This document shows, one piece after another, positions 46,501 to 59,066 of a DNA stretch of 64,000 nucleotides. Under the pieces are notes generated by a model. It had not been told where the DNA came from. It did no database searches and saw only the letters and a program-made list of their open reading frames with translations. The stretch is from Cordia subcordata. Taxonomy: Eukaryota; Streptophyta; Magnoliopsida; Boraginales; Cordiaceae. Both the position numbers and the translations under genes were made by a program. The stretch lies in the NCBI GenBank assembly GCA_028554755.1, contig JAPTOF010000032.1, positions 992,001 to 1,056,000 on the forward strand, in the 5' to 3' direction. Positions within the stretch are counted from its first letter, which is position 1. Every line of letters begins with the position of its first letter.

Positions 46501-49500
46501 GGTGAATGGCGGCCAGCAGCCGTAAAAGGTGGTCCTCTCATGCAGAAAGGTTTCCATCCGGGCTATGGCATGCCTGTTTGGGGAAGCAATGCTTCAGGAC
46601 GTGGACTAGAATTTACACTCCCCTCACACAAGTAGGGTTCTTTTAGGTGTATATGCTTGTTTTGAGACCCTTAATATTTTTGGTTTTAGAAGCATATGAA
46701 TCTCTCTGCAACTTTGTGACCACATGGGTTCTCATTTCTTTCCTAGTTCTGTTACCGTTGCACTGCACGTTTCACGATTGTCATCAAGTGGCTGCATTTT
46801 TTTTTCCCCTAGTGGAACTTAAATGCCTTTGCGGATGTATCTGTGAGCCTGTTATCATTTTCAATCTGAAGCTGTAAAACATGCAGCACTTCTGTTCTCA
46901 AAATAATAAATAGGTGGTGTCAATAATAAATAGGTAGTGTCAATAATAAATAGGTAGTGTCATGATCTATCAAGCAAAATTTATTGAGGTTTCTGTTCTG
47001 GAAAAGCTTTCTTGATTCCTGATGATTAGCCTTCTAGTCTAAATCCACCACTATCAGATTAAAATTATATTGTCTTTCGGCCTTCTGTTATTGTGCATCA
47101 AACTTCCCTGAGAGTGGAGCATCCTGAGATATTATCCATGGATCTTCTGGAACTCTCTTTTTGCACAGCAATTATTGTAATTATGATGTATAATGCCATG
47201 CTTATCTTGGACGTGTTTACATTTTGTGTGACTATCAGGACTATATTTGAAGTTGATATTGATAGTTTCGAGGAAAAGCCATGGAAGCTCCCTGGCATCG
47301 ATATATCAGATTTTTTTAACTTCGGTTTGAATGAGGAAAGCTGGAAAGATTATTGCAAACAACTGGTAGGTTTATAGCCCATAGTATGAGGTTCTTACTT
47401 TTGAAGGTTGTAATTTATGTATTTGTATATATTCTTCTATAAAAGATGGAAGCTTGACGGAGTAAAAATTAAATCTCCAGGAACAACAGCGTCTTGAAGC
47501 AACTATGCAGAGCCGAATTCGGGTTTATGAAAGTGGGAGAACCGAACAGGTACTGGGTTGCTGTTCATCTTGCTCAGTGCATGCGTCACAAAGCTTTTTT
47601 GGAATCATTATTTTTTCAATGAACATAGGGAATCATGTATACATTTTTTCATCAAGTTCTTTTCTGCTTTTGCTCTTATATTAGGAGTATGATCCAGATC
47701 TTCCCCCAGAGCTTGCTGCAGCATCTGGTCTTCAAGACGTTCCTGCCGAAAATGCAAACCTGGTGAAGATAGATGCTGGTCAAAATGACTCATATAGAGG
47801 ATCTGCTCGTATACGGCCTCCCCTAGTATGTAGTCTTTTGTTGTATCATCCTGATCATTTGTGTCATTCTCTCACTTGATTATTTGGATGATATCTATTG
47901 AATTCTAACCTGAACTCCTATTTAGCTTATCTCTCTTAATTTTAGAGCTTATGTGTGTATTATTTGTCAATTTTACTGATGTGTATTCTATGACTAGCCA
48001 ACTGGGAGACCTATACAAGTTGAAACGAATTACACAGATCGCCAACCATCCATTGAAACACGACAATCAAGGATTCGTGATTCAGATGCAATTATTGAGG
48101 TGGGGTGTGGGCCTTCTTTTTTAATTTAATGCATTAATGCCTGATTTTCATGTGTTACATGTTTTATTATTCAATTTTTTACAAAACTGAAGTTCATTGT
48201 TCTTTCTGGGGGCGAGAAGATTGTTTGTCATGACTCTGCTGATGAAGGTTCCCCCGAAAATGATATGGTAGAGCAACAAGGGGATGCAATCTCAAGGGAA
48301 GATCTCAGAGGGGCTGATGAGATTGATGAACTCTCCCAGGAAAATGCTGAGCAATTTGATGATCCCTCGCATGCTCATACTATTCGGAAGAAAGAGTTTG
48401 TGGGGAGAAGAGGGCAGTCTATTGATCCTAGTGATAAAATGTCAGATGGCGATGAAGCTTTTCCCTTCCCTTCAGAATCATCTATGCGTTGTCATCCTAG
48501 TACTAGGGAGCAGACCCCTATATATTCTGGTAGCAATTCTGGTGTAGCTATTGAGGAAAGGTATAAAACGTATTGCTTGCAATTTGTGCTTTTCTTATTT
48601 TTCCTGACCATGCTCTGTTTTGTAGTCTGGATGTTGGCGAGGTTAGAGTGCAATTGTGTGAATTTTGTTATTTCCTTTCTTTTAACCATTTTAACCATAC
48701 TAGGTCACGAGAATCAAACATGTATTGGCTGTGGGCTTTGCCAATAAGGCGAAACAAGCCAACAAGTACCTATTGAGGTCATTTAACACAGAATTTACAT
48801 TGCAAAAAGACAAATAAATAAGGGACAATTAAGGTCTTCTTCCAAATAGATATTCTAAACAGATCTCTGGAAGGAGGTCTTCTTCGAAATAGATATTCTA
48901 AACAGATCTCTGGAAGGAGATAACTAGAGTACTTACAATGCATAATATGAAGGAAGATCAATGTGAATTGCACCAAAAGGACAAGTAGAAAGGTAAAAGT
49001 TTGGGAAAGTGAGCTTAACCACATTCATTCTACTCTCATTGCATCGATATCAATAAGGATCAGTGCAGTTTCACTTGTTGATGAGAATAGAGTAGATGAC
49101 TAAGGATAAAGTGGAAAAATGGTATGAACAATGTGGAAGTATTGAACAAAAGTCTCAGAATGTAAATTTAGAAGCTATTCTGATAGATTTGTGATATTTG
49201 ATACTAATGAGTTTCTTTTGAAGATTTGAAATATCAACGGAAAACATTCCATTTCTTCAACACTAGATTAAGCCTTATAAGTAGGTATATAACGGTATTC
49301 AGATAATAGTAAATTCTCTTAGGGTTTCAGTCATAGCTAAACATCTACTGTCCCTGAATATTTCACTTCAGATTGGTGCTATGTTTATCCTTGATGAAGT
49401 TAGTTGTCATTTTACAATATGTTACGGTGTAATATAGGGTATATGCTATGCTTGTCTGTGATAAAGTTATTTTAATTTTCATTTTGCAACATGTTACAGA

Positions 49501-52500
49501 GTAACTGTAGAACATGTTACAGAGTAACTATAGGTAAATGTGTTTCACAGATTCAATTTCACCTAACTGACGAGGATGAATTTCTTGATTAAACGGCGTA
49601 TTTGTTCTCTAACACATCTGAATTTCTCTTTTTCTGACTTCAGGAGGATAAAGGGAAGAACACGTGGCAGATCGCCTAGAAAGGCCACTAGTGGAAGTCC
49701 AAGAGATAAACAATTAGTTGAACCTCAAAATGAAGGATTGTATGAGAGCATCGATGGCAAAAACAGTTTGCCTTCATCATCTGCTATTGTGGTGGATGCT
49801 GCTGGGGAGGACAATGTTGAAAACAAGGTTACTATTCCTGATGAGTCTGTACAGGCAGATAAAAGCTCTAATAGGGAAAGAGATAGTATCCATTTGGACA
49901 TAACTACCCAAGATGATGTGCTCAAAGATGACAAGACAATTTATTCTCCGGGAAACCAAAAATCAAGTTCACAAGTTGATCAACCTTCTCAAGACATTGA
50001 TGATGGAGAAGACTCAAAAGCTGCAAGAAGTAGTGAAAACAGCAAAGCAAGATCAGCAAGCAGTAAAGACTACAAGAAGTCACATGATGGTGTTGAGGAG
50101 GAAGTTGTTCAAGGCGGACGCGCTGCATGCATGGGTAACACTAAAAGATCAATTGGCAGAGATGAAACGCTCCGAAGAAAAGGTTATGATGGGAGGCAAG
50201 AAACAGAAAGACCGCATACATCAGTGAAAGGGATGGAAGAATCGTATTCACGTAAAGGCTGGGAACCTAACTCAACAAATAGTTTGCGTGTGAAAACTGA
50301 TAGTACTGACCGTCGAAGGGAGGTTGATTATAATGAGAGAGCTTTGCAGAGGAGTGACGAAGATTTACATGGAAGGAGGGCCAGAGTTGAAGACGCAAAG
50401 AAAAGGGCCCATGCTGATGAAATTGGGTCTAGACACCGAAGCAAGGTTCGAGAAATTGAAAGGAGTGAAAAGGATGAACGTCATCAATTAAGGGACCATC
50501 TGGATAATGGCAGTAGAAGGGGTAATTATGACAAAGATGTGGTTCCAAAATACAGAGAGAGAGATGATAGCTTAAAGAGACGATATGAAAATATGGATTA
50601 TCTTCATAACAAACGAAGGAAAGAGGACACATTTTGGAGGAGGGAACAAGCTGAGAAAGAGGAAATATTGCATGGGCATAGAGAAAGTAGCAGTTCTCGT
50701 AAGAAAGAGAGAGATGATGTTTCAGATCAGTGGAAGGGATATGAACCAGGAAGGTTAAGAGATGAGGACATATACATTGCAAGGCATAAAGAAGATGCGA
50801 TGTTTCAGAGGGAGAGAGGTGAGAGACAGAGAGATCATGATGAGTGGCATAGGTCCAAACATTCCCGTGAAGAAATTATATCAAAGAGACATAGAGAAGA
50901 AGGGCGGTCTGGGTTAAAAAGTCTACGAGCTGCAGAAGAGAAAATGTGGTCCAGTCATTCTAGAGGGAAAGAGGAGTACAAAGGTTATGATAGGGAGTAT
51001 GATCTAAAGGACGCAGGGCGGCAGAGTGAGCAACCTAAGAGGAGGGATCGACTTGAGACTGAAATCCTTACGCAGCAGAAGGGCCGAGAGGATGGCTATG
51101 TACGGGGTAGTCAGCACAGCAATGATGAGAGAAGGGCAAGACATGAAAGGGCAAGCACTCGTGATGATCGTGCTGCCGATGATGCTGATAACCATAAGGT
51201 GCATGAAAAGAAGCACAAGGAATATCCAAGTAAGGGTACAGAACCAGAGGCTGGTGATCACAATTCCCTGGCCCTTTCTAGGAGGCATCAAGATGAGCAC
51301 AGTGGACAAACAAGTGAGATGGTATGTTTGTTTTCTCAACTTGCATAATGTCATCGAGGATAAAATGTCCATAAAAGTATCACAATATGAACCTGTTGTT
51401 GAACACGTAGTATTGTGCTCCTTGTTTTGTATTTCTTATGGTCTTTTAATCAAATAGTCAATCCTGACTTTGTGAGCACAAGAAACGTTGCTTCAGATTT
51501 CTATTTCTTCTCGTGAAGTGTAAGTCAGAGTTCTGTTTTCCATGTGGCAAGAGGGGGAGGAGGAAGCATGTGTCTTGTGATATTTGTAAGTTTTTGTGGA
51601 TGTTTACGCTAAACAACCATGCATGTTGAAGTTGTTCTGATTTATTCTATAATCTGCTTTGGATTTAAGATTTTAAGTTGCAGGGAGCCTTTACAATTTA
51701 TATTTTCTTTTTTGTGAAGATTTAAAAAATTTCACTTTCGTGTAAACTGTTGGAGTTGATCTTTGAGTTCCCTAATGCATTGCATTTGAACTAAATACCA
51801 CATGAATTTATGCATTTGAAAGAATTATTGGAAAGGAAAGTTACCTTAACATTAGAGCAGTTCCTTAGAAATCAAATCACCGGCTGTCTGCTCAGGGTTC
51901 CAAACCTTTGGTCTCTCCCTCCCAGCCATCCTTTCAGACAGAACCAGAAGTGCACCTTCTTTCAAAGAGAGTAGGATGGGTTATTCATATTTCATTATTA
52001 TCTTCTTTCCCCTTTAGTGGGATGTTTTTAAAGATAATTGTAAATATTGATACTAGAACTAGGGGTTAACGAAAACAAACCTTATCCCACGAGGTGGTGG
52101 TGTCCACATTAGAAATGGGGATTAGATTTATGGAAAGTGAAAGAGAGGAATGCTGGGGTGGGTGGGTGAAGATAAGAAGCACAAGATGTTAAGTGGTCTA
52201 ACTGTTGGTTCAAATTTGTTGGTGGTAGGCATTTCTTGAGTTACCCTTTTTCTTGTCTACATGGTGTGCCTGCTTCGAAGTAAGCATCTTCAGTAATTGT
52301 TCAGCTTATTTGGAAGGGAGGATTATAAAGATCATATTTCAGACATTATACTTAGTAGCGATAGGAACCAGTACTTTAGTTCTTTACTTTGGTATGTGCT
52401 CGTTTGCACTCTATCTGAAACTTTGTTAATCTGAGGATGTGCTAACAAGATCAGATGCTGTCGCTTGGTCTTTACCAGTGACACCACTGAATGTCCATAC

Positions 52501-55500
52501 ATAAGAGATACAGGGAATGTTCTAGGGCCATTTGAACTTTGTCAGCGCTTATGGATATCTGCTGCCCCTAGAGACAGCCTTTTTCTTATGGCATTGGATA
52601 TGGGCGGTAGTAGTCAAGTGTTTGCTACTGCTCGGTTTGGTCAAGGGAGGAAATACAGTGCAAGAGGCCTTTGGTGATCTCAGATGATTGGGTATTGATT
52701 TAATTAATGATGTCTGCAGAGTGTTGTCTAGCTTTATACATCTTCCATGTCCTCATTCAGATTTCATTGGCATGTCAAATGATGGTATGGCTAATGTCAT
52801 AATAATTTGGGAATTAGTGATTACATAACAATCTAATGGGCATAAGGTCTTATTTTTTTGGTCAATGGGGAGAACAGTTATCTTTTATTTTGGGTTGATG
52901 GGCACAAGGCTAACATGATAGTTTCAATCTTTTCCAATCCTTAATCCCCCCAACCCGGCCTGGCCCCTCTTCTCTCATTGTTTTTTCTTGATTTGGAGAA
53001 TTGATGGATCTCAACATTTAATGTGGTGCATAAATGTCTTGATAAGTGTTTTTAAGTCATGAAAGTTGATGGAGAAGTTCTAACTAAGAGAAAAAGATCT
53101 AAGTGAAAAGACACCCTATATAGTTAAGCTCAATCAGTAGCACCATCTGTGTTTAAGTTCTTCCTCGGTAATGTCTAAAGGCGAGGTTTGGCTTATGTGT
53201 TAAAGTATGGAAGACGAGCTGCCTCTTCCCTTGTATTCAAGTAGTGTTTCAGTCCATGTTTGTGATAATTTTTAGTTGATGCAGTGATAAATTAATCCGT
53301 CAATGTGGATAAATTAAAAACTGGTCAAGTTAGTATACAAAGTAGTGAGTTATTGGGTATTTTGTGATAGTTCTGTTCTTCACTGATTTATTTATATGTA
53401 CCTCTTTGAATTCTGCTGCTCTTTTGGCTGTCCTTTTTTATGGGGGATGTGACAAAAAGGTTATGAGTTCTGCTCTGTTCAAATTAAAAAAAAAGGTTAT
53501 GAGTTCTGCTATCATTGTTTTCGTATCCTCTTTGATCGCCAAGGACGACAGAGATAGTAAGAAGAATTGTTTAGGACTTCTGTGGAGGCTGGGATTACAT
53601 GGAAAATAGTGAGCTTTTAGGAAATTCAGCAATAGGAAGATTGAATATCTATCTATATGAATATCAAAATTCGACAATCTGTGGACCTATAACTGCTCTG
53701 CTGACAGCACTTGGTAAACTACATACCTGGGGAAAATTTTTGGCTATAGGGTTCACCATGTCACAGTGTGAATGGATAGCCTAGAGGGAGTGGTTGTACC
53801 GTGGTAGGGAAATCTAAGCTCTGCTACAGGCATAACATTCCTGAGAAAATAGCGAGTAGAAGGTGGACAGAGTACTCTGACCTCTTAAGGGTTCCCAAAA
53901 GTACATAGAATATTATTTTTTTGGCAATTTGAGTTCACTATAAGTCTAAAGGTTGACATGGGTGCCTCAATTATATTGTGGGCCTTTACAAGAATTAAGA
54001 TACATGAAAAGACTCTTCTACAGTAACTAGGCTGCAAAATAATTTCAGATAACAATAAGCAACTAGAATGACAGTGGGTGGAGGCGTTGTGCGTGGTGAG
54101 GATTTTCCTATCTATTAATGAAGTATTGTTATTGCTTAAAAAGAAGTAACAAAGTATGACTAGATCGAAAGTTTGGGTTCAATGCCAAATACAAATAACA
54201 CGATATATAGTCCTTACCAATTTCAGCAGCTTAATCTGCTGGAAAACATTTTAAAATTAAGAAACTTCCACATTGTTTGATATTTTTGTCCTGCATCAGA
54301 GATCTTGTATCTGCAGTGGCATGCAAGTATATGCATGTGTAGTTTTTCTTTTGGCACAGATATATTTCCAGTTAATGGTTTAGGCTATTAGGTGTACATG
54401 TAAGCTTCATATGGTACAGGGAAGCATGACTTAATTTCTTACCTACAGTTTTAATCACCAAAAATAGAAAAGATATTTCAATCTGCGGAAGGAAAAAAAT
54501 GGCTGATATGAAACTTGATTTGACTGGGTTTGGGGCGACTCTTTCTCTCTATTTTATCCCATCCTGATGAAGAGAGTCACTAATGTGCCTCATTAAGGTA
54601 CCACTAGTGTGCAATGGAATCCGGACATGAGATTGGACAATTTGGTAGAAGAAAAGGTCCGCACTTAGAAAGTTCATACCATTTTTAACCTATTCTTCCT
54701 TTTCTTAATTTCTTTGCCTTAAAAGAAAGAACTCGGTGACCTGATTAGCCTATGCTTGATATTATAATCTAATTTGTGGTGATCAGGTGATGTGCTCCAT
54801 TATGTCAACCCTTTGGTCAAGAGGTAAAGTGTTTCTGATATTTAAAAAAAATAAAAAAGAAAAGAAAAGAAAAGAAAAGGAAAAAGAGAGAGATCTTAGG
54901 AAACAAAATAAGATAACACATATAAAAGCAGGAAAGCTTTTAAATTGACTGAAGCTGATGAAAGACAAAACTGAGTCATGGAGATGCAAAAGGGTATCTT
55001 CAATGTTTTCCTGGAGTTATTCCCATGTTTTGGGTTTCTTTATGTATGGATTAAGGTTGCTCTGTTATTGCTGGTGTTGCTCGATGAAGGAAAAAAAAGC
55101 CCTTCACATTTAATTTCCATGATGGATACTGAGTTATACTGCATCAGAAATATTTACATTCCTCATGAATTTGATGAAGCTAAATATCATTCAGCTAGAT
55201 TTTGATGTCTAATCGATAAAATCTCTCCCTCAAATGTTTGTGCATGTAATGTCTTTTCCTTGTGTCTTCACTTGCTGAGATAATGCTATTTCTATTGTGA
55301 GGCCAGAACTGCTTGAAAGGGTTGTACTTGACTTGGCTATTTGGTTCCATAAACAAGACTATTAGTGGTATGCTAAACTAGAAACCACAAATTTGCAGGG
55401 CCATTTACTAGAGATTTTATGAATTTTTGTTGAGCTGGTACTGGTTGGCAGACTATCAGATTAGTGGCTGTTATTTAAATCAATAGTCCAGATTAAGCTT

Positions 55501-56521
55501 CTCATTAGTGAAATATTCCTGTCTGAGCCTGTGACAGGTAATGCTTTTATTGCTGTGTGCCTTTTTGTGTATCATCACTTGAATGCCTTTTGCTGACTCG
55601 TAAAAACTTCATGAAACATTGTCCAATACTGTAGGAATTTCCGAACTTTTGCTTATACATTGTCTTGGAGGTGGCAAGTTTTCAATCTATCCTGAGATTT
55701 TGGTTTAATCATGTAGTCAGCAATCTGTGTCATGAGTATGTGAATGATAGCTTTGACAAATTTGACCAGGTTTTGTTGGTACTCTTTCATGTGTCTGCTG
55801 TTTAAAATTTATCCTAATTCATGCATATGGTGATTTATTTAGACATCTCCGAACCCTAGATGTTCCCTATATAAAAGTTCACCAAAGACATCATATGTTT
55901 ATCCTTTTTCTATATGTGGCATGTAAATTTATAGCTCCATGTGATTATTTCTATCCTGCCTAGGCAAGCTCCAAAGGCAAAATTGAGCAAAGCAGTGAGA
56001 ATGAGGTCCATAAGAATCATCAGCTGTCCAAGAAACACAATGAAGAGGCTTCATCAGATGATGAACATTTGCTTTCCCGGAGAGGACGCTCCAAATTGGA
56101 GCGCTGGACTAGCCACAAGGAGAGGGATTTTAGTATGAGCACTAGCAAATCATCATCATCCTTGCAGATTAAAGAAGTTGAAACACACAATAGCATTGGG
56201 CCTTCGTTGGGTAGCAAGCTTTATGGTGAACCTTCCAAACCAGTGGACGATAAACAACCCCCTCCATCGAAAGATAAAGATGTTCCAGAGATCAATAATG
56301 TAGATGTGAAATTGGTGAATAAAAAACATTTGGATACTGTTGAGAAACTGAAGAAGCGAAGTGAGCGTTTCAAACTCCCCTTGCCAAGTGAGAAAGAAGC
56401 CATGGCAACTAAGAAGGTAGAAAATGAACCTCGAGCCTCGGGCCAAAATGAAATCCAGCCAGATACTGAGATTAAACCCGAGCGTCCAGCACGGAAGAGG
56501 AGGTGGACCAGTAATTCATGA
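43538..56521 (+). CDS. FIPS5: FIP1[V]-like pre-mRNA 3'-end-processing factor
   Basis: Nine coding exons: 43538-44605, 46387-46631, 47239-47365, 47481-47549, 47685-47825, 47998-48099, 48220-48560, 49644-51321, 55964-56521. All introns are GT-AG and all phases agree; the product is 1442 residues. The Fip1 motif lies at residues 438-480, encoded by the end of exon 2 and exon 3 ([37 protein letters not shown]), and is complete. Before it are an acidic Asp/Glu-rich N terminus (starting [18 protein letters not shown]) and a Gly/Pro/Ala-rich stretch with RGRGEW. Behind it come [15 protein letters not shown], then a long Arg/Asp/Glu/Lys-rich charged region (exon 8) and a basic end (ARKRRW). Fip1 bridges poly(A) polymerase and CPSF in nuclear polyadenylation; Arabidopsis FIP1[V] is somewhat shorter. 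The start at 43538 is preferred over an in-frame ATG at 43412 because that one overlaps the TATA box. No stop or shift was found, so the gene is probably functional. Confidence 0.93.
44606..46386 (+). other. FIPS5 intron 1
   Basis: 1781 bp, AAG|GTCAGT to ATGTAG|TATG, phase 0. T-rich, with no coding signal and no recognisable transposon. Confidence 0.85.
46632..47238 (+). other. FIPS5 intron 2
   Basis: 607 bp, CACAA|GTAGGG to CTATCAG|GAC, phase 2. This donor choice restores the Fip1 motif in frame with exon 3. Apart from the 20-bp repeats nothing is recognised. Confidence 0.85.
46902..46963 (+). repeat. Three 20-bp tandem repeats in FIPS5 intron 2
   Basis: AATAATAAATAGGT(G/A)GTGTC occurs three times without gaps; the last two copies are identical. 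Confidence 0.9.
48561..49643 (+). other. FIPS5 intron 7 with a 43-bp tandem duplication
   Basis: 1083 bp, GAAAG|GTATAA to CTTCAG|GAGG. It contains GGTCTTCTTC(C/G)AAATAGATA plus TTCTAAACAGATCTCTGGA twice in tandem (about 48833-48918), and CATGTTACAGAGTAACT twice (49490-49530). Confidence 0.8.
51322..55963 (+). other. FIPS5 intron 8, 4.6 kb
   Basis: ATG|GTATGT to TGCCTAG|GCA, phase 0. It is by far the largest intron. It contains a GGTTATGAGTTCTGCT direct repeat (53459 and 53495) and a purine tract of GAAAA units (54843-54890). Short open frames inside show no family resemblance. No terminal repeats were recognised that would show which insertion, if any, enlarged it. Confidence 0.75.
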
Positions 56522-57149
56522 TGCAATGATTGCTAATTCATCGATGTAACGATTATCCATCTGCAAGCCATTGTTAACTTTTCTGCTACCTTCAAAGGCA
56601 TGTCTTATCACTGATTTTGCACGGATTGCCCAGAATTTGGCTGGGTTTGTAGCTCCATGACAGGTTTACAAACTTGCACCGATCTTGGACGATTTATGTT
56701 ATTTTCTTTTGGAAAGACATGTACATACCCTGAGAACGAGTTAATAGTTCTGTGTAACAATAGTTGATAATGTATCATTACGCAATCTTGTATTCAGAAG
56801 GCTGAGGTTAGATTTACCTCCTGATTGTATGTGATAGTGATGCATTGTTGCTGATGCTGCGAAGCTGCATAAAATTGTCAGGTGCTGATTTTGTGAAGAT
56901 CTTACCAATCAGGTCAGAAGGAGAAGCAGCTTCAGTTAGAGTGTGGATTATTAAATCCTGAGGGGATAATCGATTGTAGACTTTTTATGTTACTATCATC
57001 TTTATCTATCCATTACAAAGTAAATTTTGGGTAGTATTTTAAATATATTTGACACTTCACTTTTTTGAAAGTAATGAAAGAAAATAAGAGGAATAATTCA
57101 AATTTCTAATTCAGGCTTGATAGTGAAATATAGATTCTACAGCGTAAGT
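56522..57149 (+). other. FIPS5 3' untranslated and downstream region
   Basis: Follows the TGA at 56519-56521. No canonical AATAAA hexamer is seen in the first 400 bases, as is common in plants; T/G-rich stretches lie at 56690-56830. Ends where LINE-like sequence begins. Confidence 0.55.
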
Positions 57150-57374
57150 AAACTTTTCTCTCTATTCTCTCTGATGGTTGCCTTTGGCGGTTAGAGTGTG
57201 ACATTTAGTTTTTCGTAGTTTATTTCTACTTCTTCCCTCTACTGGTGGTTTTCAACCCTATTTGGTGGTTTCTAGTCTTCTTTTCGGTGTTTTCTCTTTT
57301 TGTTGCTTGTGTTTTGATCCTTTTCGGTGCTCTATTCTTTTCCTGTTTTGCTGTGTTTTTCGTCTCCTTGTGTT

Positions 57375-59055
57375 ATGGGTGATCCTGCCGACGTTGATGA
57401 ATTGTCTGAATTGTTGTCTAAGGCTGCGTCTAGCATCACATCTATATCCTTATAGCCTTCTGATTCTGAGATCTCTCGTCTCACCTCTCTGGCTTTGGTT
57501 GGACGCGTTATTTCTCGAAAGAAACTTTAATCCAGTGTTGTTCAATGTCTCGTGAACAATACTTGGGGTCTTTCTCAAGATGTGGAAATCACAAGCCCAC
57601 ATCCTAATGTGTTCTTGTGTTTGGGTGTTCGGCTGACCATAAAAAGGCTTGGGATCTTCATCCATGGTCCATTGAACATGCTTACTCCCTTCTTCAGCCT
57701 CGACGCCAATGCTACTTTTATGATGAGATGGGTTTGGGATTTACTTCCTTTTTGGTTCGTGCTTTTGGCCTCCCTCGTGAGTTCCTTAATGTTCATAATG
57801 CTCATCTTATTGGTGATGTGCTTGGCAGTTTGGAAGAGGTTGATCCTGGTCCAAGAGGGTGTTTTAATCATCATAGTTTTTTGTGTGTTTGGGTTCACAT
57901 GGCGGTTGAGGAACCTTTAAAGCCTAGTTTTGCTTTGCCTCTTTCACCTTTGGCTAATCTCTGGGTTATTCGTTAGTGTGAACGCCTCTCTGACCTTTGT
58001 TACCGATGTGCCCATCTTGGTCATGATCGGAGAGTTTGTCAGGTTGTGGACTAATTTCAGGATGTGCGTTCTATTGGCCAGTGTTTTAGATTTGGACAAT
58101 GGATGAGGTTTGATTCCCCAACATTACCTATTCTTAATGGGGTTGGTGTGTCCTGGCGTCCCAGTGCTAGGAATCTCTATGGTGGATAGATTTGCTCCTG
58201 GTGATCGTTATGTTGTTGGTCGCATGTTTCCTCTGGGGAAGCATTGGGCTTGGACGTTGCAGGGCCTTCCTTACTTCTACTTTGTGGGCCTCTTATGTCA
58301 TCTTCCACTGTACTACCTATTTCCAAGCCACAGACTCCTCCTTTGCATGTTGGGTTGAATCAAGGTGTTGATGTGGTTTCTTTGGGTTGTGTGGTCACTC
58401 TTCAACCTTAGTCCACTCTCCCTAACATTAAACATTTTCCCGTGCATTCTTTGACTTTATCTCCTCCTAGGACCTTATTATTTGACTCTTCTCACTCCAC
58501 CACCACCCTATCGTCCTCTTCCTTTGCAGCTTTACCCCACCGCACAACAACCATATCCTCCTCATACTTTGTTGAATCTCCTAGTTTGTTTTCTAGCCCA
58601 AAGTTTGATGCTCCTCTTACCCTGTTTTCACTCTCAATTTCCAAAAAATCCCCTCGTTCTCCTCACTTCTCCTCGCCACTAGCTGCTACTTTGCTCATTG
58701 TCTACGGGCCTTCAAGGTCTGGTTCCTTTTGGTCAGTTGATTCTGCTGTGGTAGGGTTTCTCAAGCGTAAAGTTCTACCGGTTGGTGATGTGGGAGTTGT
58801 ACCAAAGTTTCAAAAACTTGGGATTGATGATTATCGTGAGGTCGGTTCTTCTGCTGGTTTTGGGAATTTTCTGTTGACTGATAAGGTGGATGAGAATCTC
58901 GTCTCATTGATGTTCCGATGTCTGTGGAAGATGTTATTGATGGTGTTAGTCTACCCACTCAGCATATGGTTAGGATTCGAAAAAAGGCTCATTAGAAGTC
59001 CACTACTGTTGATGCTTGTGATTCTACTTTTGTAAGGGTTGCTAAGAAGTAGCCT
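57375..59055 (+). pseudogene. LINE ORF1 (RNA-binding, DUF4283 and zinc knuckle)
   Basis: The ATG at 57375 opens GDPADVDELSELLSKAAS; a TAG stops it 27 codons on. Further on, reading across frames, LALVGRVISRKKL, then FGLPREFLNVHNAHLIGDVL and the block VEEPLKPSFALP lead to the knuckle CYRCAHLGHDRRVC (CX2CX4HX4C, intact) near 57998-58039. FRFGQWMR follows, matching the YGxWMRA motif behind the knuckle in plant LINE ORF1 proteins. The remainder is Ser/Pro-rich. Several stops and shifts. ORF1 proteins bind the LINE RNA to form the transposition particle. Confidence 0.8.
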
Positions 59056-59066
59056 CGACCTTCATT

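Noticed and set aside
50429..51372. Minus-strand frames opposite FIPS5 exon 8
   Set aside because: They are His/Leu/Ser-rich antisense shadows of the Arg/Glu/Asp-rich coding exon.
52465..55205. Open frames of 60-81 codons inside FIPS5 intron 8
   Set aside because: No start context, no family resemblance and no splice-compatible boundaries in phase with the flanking exons.
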